Assembly: GCA_003235605.1 (NCBI GenBank)
Contig: QJVU01000261.1
Span: forward strand, 1-9,474
Length of the DNA stretch: 9,474 nucleotides
Direction: 5' to 3'
DNA from: Planctomycetota bacterium
GTDB taxonomy: Bacteria; Planctomycetota; UBA1135; UBA2386
The notes beneath the pieces were generated by a model. It saw only the letters and a program-made list of their open reading frames with translations, did not search any database and was not told the origin of the DNA. This document shows positions 6,857 through 9,474 of this stretch, in pieces. A program made the position numbers and the translations under genes. The first letter of the stretch is position 1; each line of letters opens with the position of its first letter.

Positions 6857-8529
6857 GCGGTGACCTCCGCCTGATTGTCCTCGTGGGTCTCGAACAAGAT
6901 GGTGTAATCGTAGGGGTCGCGGCGCACGGTGGGCGTCTTGTCGAAGTTATAGGTGGTTGGCACGCGGGCGGTCTGCCAGTCCAGGGTGACCCCGCCCCAC
7001 GGGTTCTTGGGCGCCCGTTTCCCGTTGAACAACGACAGCACGAGGTATCCCACCATGATGGCCACCCCGACGCCGAGCACCCCAGCGCCGATGGTGGACA
7101 TCTGGTGGAACGGGGTCCACATGTCCAGGTAGGTGGCGTAGCGTCGCGGCATGCCCTGGCTCCCCATGACGAACTGCGGGATGAACGTGAGGTTGAAGCC
7201 GATGAAGATCAGGATGGCGGCGATGGCAGACCACTTGCCCGAGTACATCACGCCGAACATCTTCGGCCACCAGTGATGGACTCCGGCGAAGAACGCCATC
7301 GCGGTGGAACCCATCATCACGTAGTGGAAGTGCGCCACGACGTAGTAGGTGTCATGCAGGTGGATGTCCAGGTTCAAGGTCGCCAGGACGATTCCGGTGA
7401 GGCCGCCGATGGCGAAGATGACCAGGAACGAGAGGGCATAGAACATCGGCGCGGTCATCGCCACCGAGCCCTTGTAGATCGTTGCCACCCAGTTGAACTC
7501 CTTGATCGCCGACGGTATCGCCACGAAGAACGTCAGGAAGGAGAACAGGAACATCGCCAGCTCCGACTGTCCGCTGGTGAACATGTGGTGGCCCCACACC
7601 AGGAAGCTGATGATGGCAATGGCGAGGGACGAGTAGGCGATCATCCGGTAGCCAAAGATCGGCTTGTGGGAGTGCACCGACACCACCTCGCTGATGATGC
7701 CCATCGCCGGCAGGATCATGATGTAGACCGCAGGATGGCTGTAGAACCAGAAGAAGTGCTGGAACAGCACGGGGTCACCGCCAAAAGCCGGGTCGAAGAT
7801 CCCGACGTGGTAGAGCTTCTCGAACGCCAGAAGCAGGACGGTGATGCCGAGCACCGGGGTGGCCATGACCTGCAGCAGCGACGTGGAGTAGATGGCCCAG
7901 ATGAACAGCGGCATCCGGAACCAACCCTGACCCGGTGCCCGCATCTTGTGCACGGTGGTGATGAAGTTGAGGCCGGTGAAGATCGAGCTGAAACCGGCCA
8001 TGAACACGGCCAACCCCATCAACACGACAGCCTTGTTGGTGTAGATGCTGTACGGCGTGTAGAAGGTCCAGCCGGTATCGATGCCCCCGAAGATGATGGC
8101 GCAGATGGCCAGGATGGCACCGCTGCACCAGAGGTAGAAGCTGGCCAGGTTGAGGCGTGGCAGCGCCACGTCCGGCGCCCCCAGCATCAACGGCAGGGCG
8201 AAGTTCCCCAGCGCGGCGGGTATCGCCGGGATGATGAACAGAAACACCATGAAGATGCCGTGCAGCGTGAACACCTGGTTGTAGGTGTCCCACTCGCTCT
8301 GGTACTTCCAGATGAGACCATCGGGCTGCCAGAGCTGCAGACGGATGACGAGGGCGAAGAGGCCTCCGACCAAGAACGCCAGGGACACCCCGACCAGGTA
8401 CATCAGCCCGATGCGCTTGTGGTCCAGCGTGCCAGCCCAGGACATGAACCCCCGCGTGACGTTCAGGTAGTTGACCTCTTTGTCCTGCGGGCTCTGGACC
8501 TCGGCACCTGTGCTCTCGATGGTGGTCAT
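6853..8529 (-). CDS. coxA: Cytochrome c oxidase subunit I, A2-type haem-copper oxidase
   Basis: This is the 558-residue catalytic subunit, which reduces O2 to water at a haem a3/CuB centre and pumps protons. The metal ligands are all present: H90 and H402 for the low-spin haem, H400 for haem a3, and H265, H314 and H315 for CuB, with Y269 placed for the His-Tyr cross-link. The usual HPEVY glutamate is absent; the sequence reads FYSHPAVY at 262-269, the YS signature of the A2 subfamily. The D-channel residues N109 and D120 (GAPDVALPR) and the K-channel lysine K343 (PSAIKEF) are retained, so proton pumping is expected. About twelve hydrophobic helices are visible, and the length is normal for the family. 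The ATG is 7 bases after the coxB stop and has a ribosome-binding site overlapping that stop. It overlaps coxC by 4 bases. Confidence 0.97.
   Translation of the reverse strand: MTTIESTGAEVQSPQDKEVNYLNVTRGFMSWAGTLDHKRIGLMYLVGVSLAFLVGGLFALVIRLQLWQPDGLIWKYQSEWDTYNQVFTLHGIFMVFLFIIPAIPAALGNFALPLMLGAPDVALPRLNLASFYLWCSGAILAICAIIFGGIDTGWTFYTPYSIYTNKAVVLMGLAVFMAGFSSIFTGLNFITTVHKMRAPGQGWFRMPLFIWAIYSTSLLQVMATPVLGITVLLLAFEKLYHVGIFDPAFGGDPVLFQHFFWFYSHPAVYIMILPAMGIISEVVSVHSHKPIFGYRMIAYSSLAIAIISFLVWGHHMFTSGQSELAMFLFSFLTFFVAIPSAIKEFNWVATIYKGSVAMTAPMFYALSFLVIFAIGGLTGIVLATLNLDIHLHDTYYVVAHFHYVMMGSTAMAFFAGVHHWWPKMFGVMYSGKWSAIAAILIFIGFNLTFIPQFVMGSQGMPRRYATYLDMWTPFHQMSTIGAGVLGVGVAIMVGYLVLSLFNGKRAPKNPWGGVTLDWQTARVPTTYNFDKTPTVRRDPYDYTILFETHEDNQAEVTA
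6863..6868 (-). promoter_or_regulatory. Ribosome-binding site of coxC
   Basis: GGAGGT lies 6 bases upstream of the coxC ATG at 6856, within the last codons of coxA. It supports the start and tight coupling of subunits I and III. Confidence 0.75.
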
Positions 8530-8533
8530 GGAA

Positions 8534-8538
8534 CACCT
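8534..8538 (-). promoter_or_regulatory. Ribosome-binding site of coxA overlapping the coxB stop
   Basis: AGGTG begins within the coxB TAG and stands 4 bases before the coxA ATG at 8529. It supports the chosen start and coupling of the two subunits. Confidence 0.6.
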
Positions 8539-9474
8539 ACTTGGGCTGCTCGCCCGCGTGCTTGCTGATCGACTTCATGTAGGCGATCAGGTATTTCCGG
8601 ATGTGATCCTCGGAGAGCTCTGCCTCGCCGAAAGGGGTCATGAGCTCGTTCTCATAACCCTTTACGATCCTCTTCTGCGGCTCGCGGATCGACTCGAGGA
8701 TGTAGTCGTCGTCGACCTTGACCTGCTCCTCCTTTCCTCCGACCAGGACGGTCTCGGTCTTGCCGTAGAGATCCTTGAACGAGGGACCGCGGATACGGGT
8801 GCCGTCCACACTGTGGCAGCTCTGGCACTTCTCGTAGAAGTACTGGCCCGCCTCGACAGGATCGTCCGGCAGCTTGCGCCAGGGGCGCTTGTCGAATTCC
8901 TCCTGGCTGATCACGTGGAACATCCCGATCATGCCGGAATGGCCACCGCCACAGTACTCGGCGCAGAAGAACGGGTAGGATCCCTCCTTGGTAGCCCGGA
9001 ACCAGACCGTCTGATAGCGCCCTGGCAACACGTCGCGCTTGGCACGCATCGCCGGCAGGTACAGGCTGTGGAGCACGTCCTCGCTGTGGGTGTACAAGAG
9101 GACGTTCCGGTTTACTGGCACATAGAACGTGTTGGTGAGGTTGTCCAGGCCTGAGTCGCCGGGGTAGTTCCTGACGGACCAGCTCCACTGCTTGCCCACC
9201 ACCTGGTAGGTGAGCGCATCCTCGGGGGCCTTGGACATGTCGAAGGCTCCCTTGAAGCCCCAGGCGAAGATGATCATCACCAGGATCAAGGGCACGACGG
9301 TCCAGGTTACCTCGAGGGCAGTGTGGTGCGTGGCCATGGACGCCGGCGGTTGGCCCTCGTAGCGGCGCCGGTACTTGATCACCGAATAGGCGAGAATGGC
9401 GGTGATGAGGACGAAGAAGAACACGCACATGTAGTACGTGAAGTAGTAGAGCGGGTCGTGGACGTCGCAGAAGG
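8537..9474 (-). CDS. coxB: Cytochrome c oxidase subunit II with fused cytochrome c domain (caa3 type), 5' end outside window
   Basis: The visible 311 residues lack the true N-terminus: the frame stays open to the window edge ([14 protein letters not shown] precedes the first ATG, at 9430), so that ATG is internal. Two membrane helices come first (about residues 8-33 and 55-77 of the fragment). A periplasmic cupredoxin domain follows, with a complete CuA site: H135, then C170, E172, C174, H178 and M181 in [13 protein letters not shown]. The aromatic electron-entry region KQWSWSV lies near 94-100. The C-terminal part is a class I cytochrome c domain with haem-binding CQSCH at 216-220 and a candidate axial Met 278 in ELMTPFG. 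Subunit II accepts electrons from a soluble or membrane c-type cytochrome through the haem c, then CuA, and passes them to haem a. It is the first visible gene of the oxidase operon. Confidence 0.96.
   Translation of the reverse strand, partial: FCDVHDPLYYFTYYMCVFFFVLITAILAYSVIKYRRRYEGQPPASMATHHTALEVTWTVVPLILVMIIFAWGFKGAFDMSKAPEDALTYQVVGKQWSWSVRNYPGDSGLDNLTNTFYVPVNRNVLLYTHSEDVLHSLYLPAMRAKRDVLPGRYQTVWFRATKEGSYPFFCAEYCGGGHSGMIGMFHVISQEEFDKRPWRKLPDDPVEAGQYFYEKCQSCHSVDGTRIRGPSFKDLYGKTETVLVGGKEEQVKVDDDYILESIREPQKRIVKGYENELMTPFGEAELSEDHIRKYLIAYMKSISKHAGEQPK

Noticed and set aside
6883..8568. 561-codon open frame on the plus strand opposite coxA
   Set aside because: It mirrors coxA codon structure and its translation is charged and low in complexity, with no recognisable motif. 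It spans the coxA/coxB junction only because the window lacks stops in that frame.
8537..9430. coxB starting at the ATG at 9430
   Set aside because: The frame continues upstream to the window edge, encoding residues that belong to the first membrane helix, so this ATG is internal and the gene is partial.

Overview
The window is GC-rich bacterial DNA, densely packed, with every supported gene on the minus strand; in transcription order it therefore runs from position 9474 down to 1. The right half (5709-9474) is an aa3/caa3-type cytochrome c oxidase operon: coxB (subunit II with a fused cytochrome c domain, 5' end outside the window), coxA (subunit I), coxC (subunit III) and a small subunit IV gene. 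Next, with only 4 bases between stop and start, comes a large SNF2-family helicase gene, followed by a SWIM zinc-finger gene overlapping it by 4 bases (2082-5704). A hairpin with a T tract at 2046-2080 looks like the end of that transcription unit. The left part holds an NhaD-type Na+/H+ antiporter (591-2066) and the first 187 codons of hemW (1-561, cut by the window edge).

The organism is most likely an aerobic, GC-rich bacterium. Subunit I has the YSHPxVY signature of A2-type haem-copper oxidases, in place of the glutamate of the mitochondrial (A1) type. A subunit II with a C-terminal c-type haem, a short five-helix subunit III and an SNF2/SWIM pair would fit a deltaproteobacterial or myxobacterial lineage or a related environmental phylum. 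The sequence alone does not settle the taxonomy.

Functionally, the oxidase takes electrons from a c-type cytochrome through the subunit II haem c and CuA to haem a and the haem a3/CuB site in subunit I, reduces O2 and pumps protons. NhaD would use the resulting proton gradient to expel Na+. HemW is a haem chaperone-type radical SAM protein, loosely connected with haem-requiring respiration. The SNF2/SWIM pair has no evident respiratory role; it is known as a paired nucleic-acid ATPase system in many bacteria.

Intergenic space is minimal: no stretch over about 30 bases lies outside a called gene. The ambiguous places are the nhaD 5' end, whose only plausible start codons lie inside the terminator-like hairpin, and the SNF2 start. 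No RNA genes, insertion sequences, CRISPR arrays or phage genes were seen. The window appears to be mostly known families; the most unusual points are the gene arrangement and the nhaD leader.
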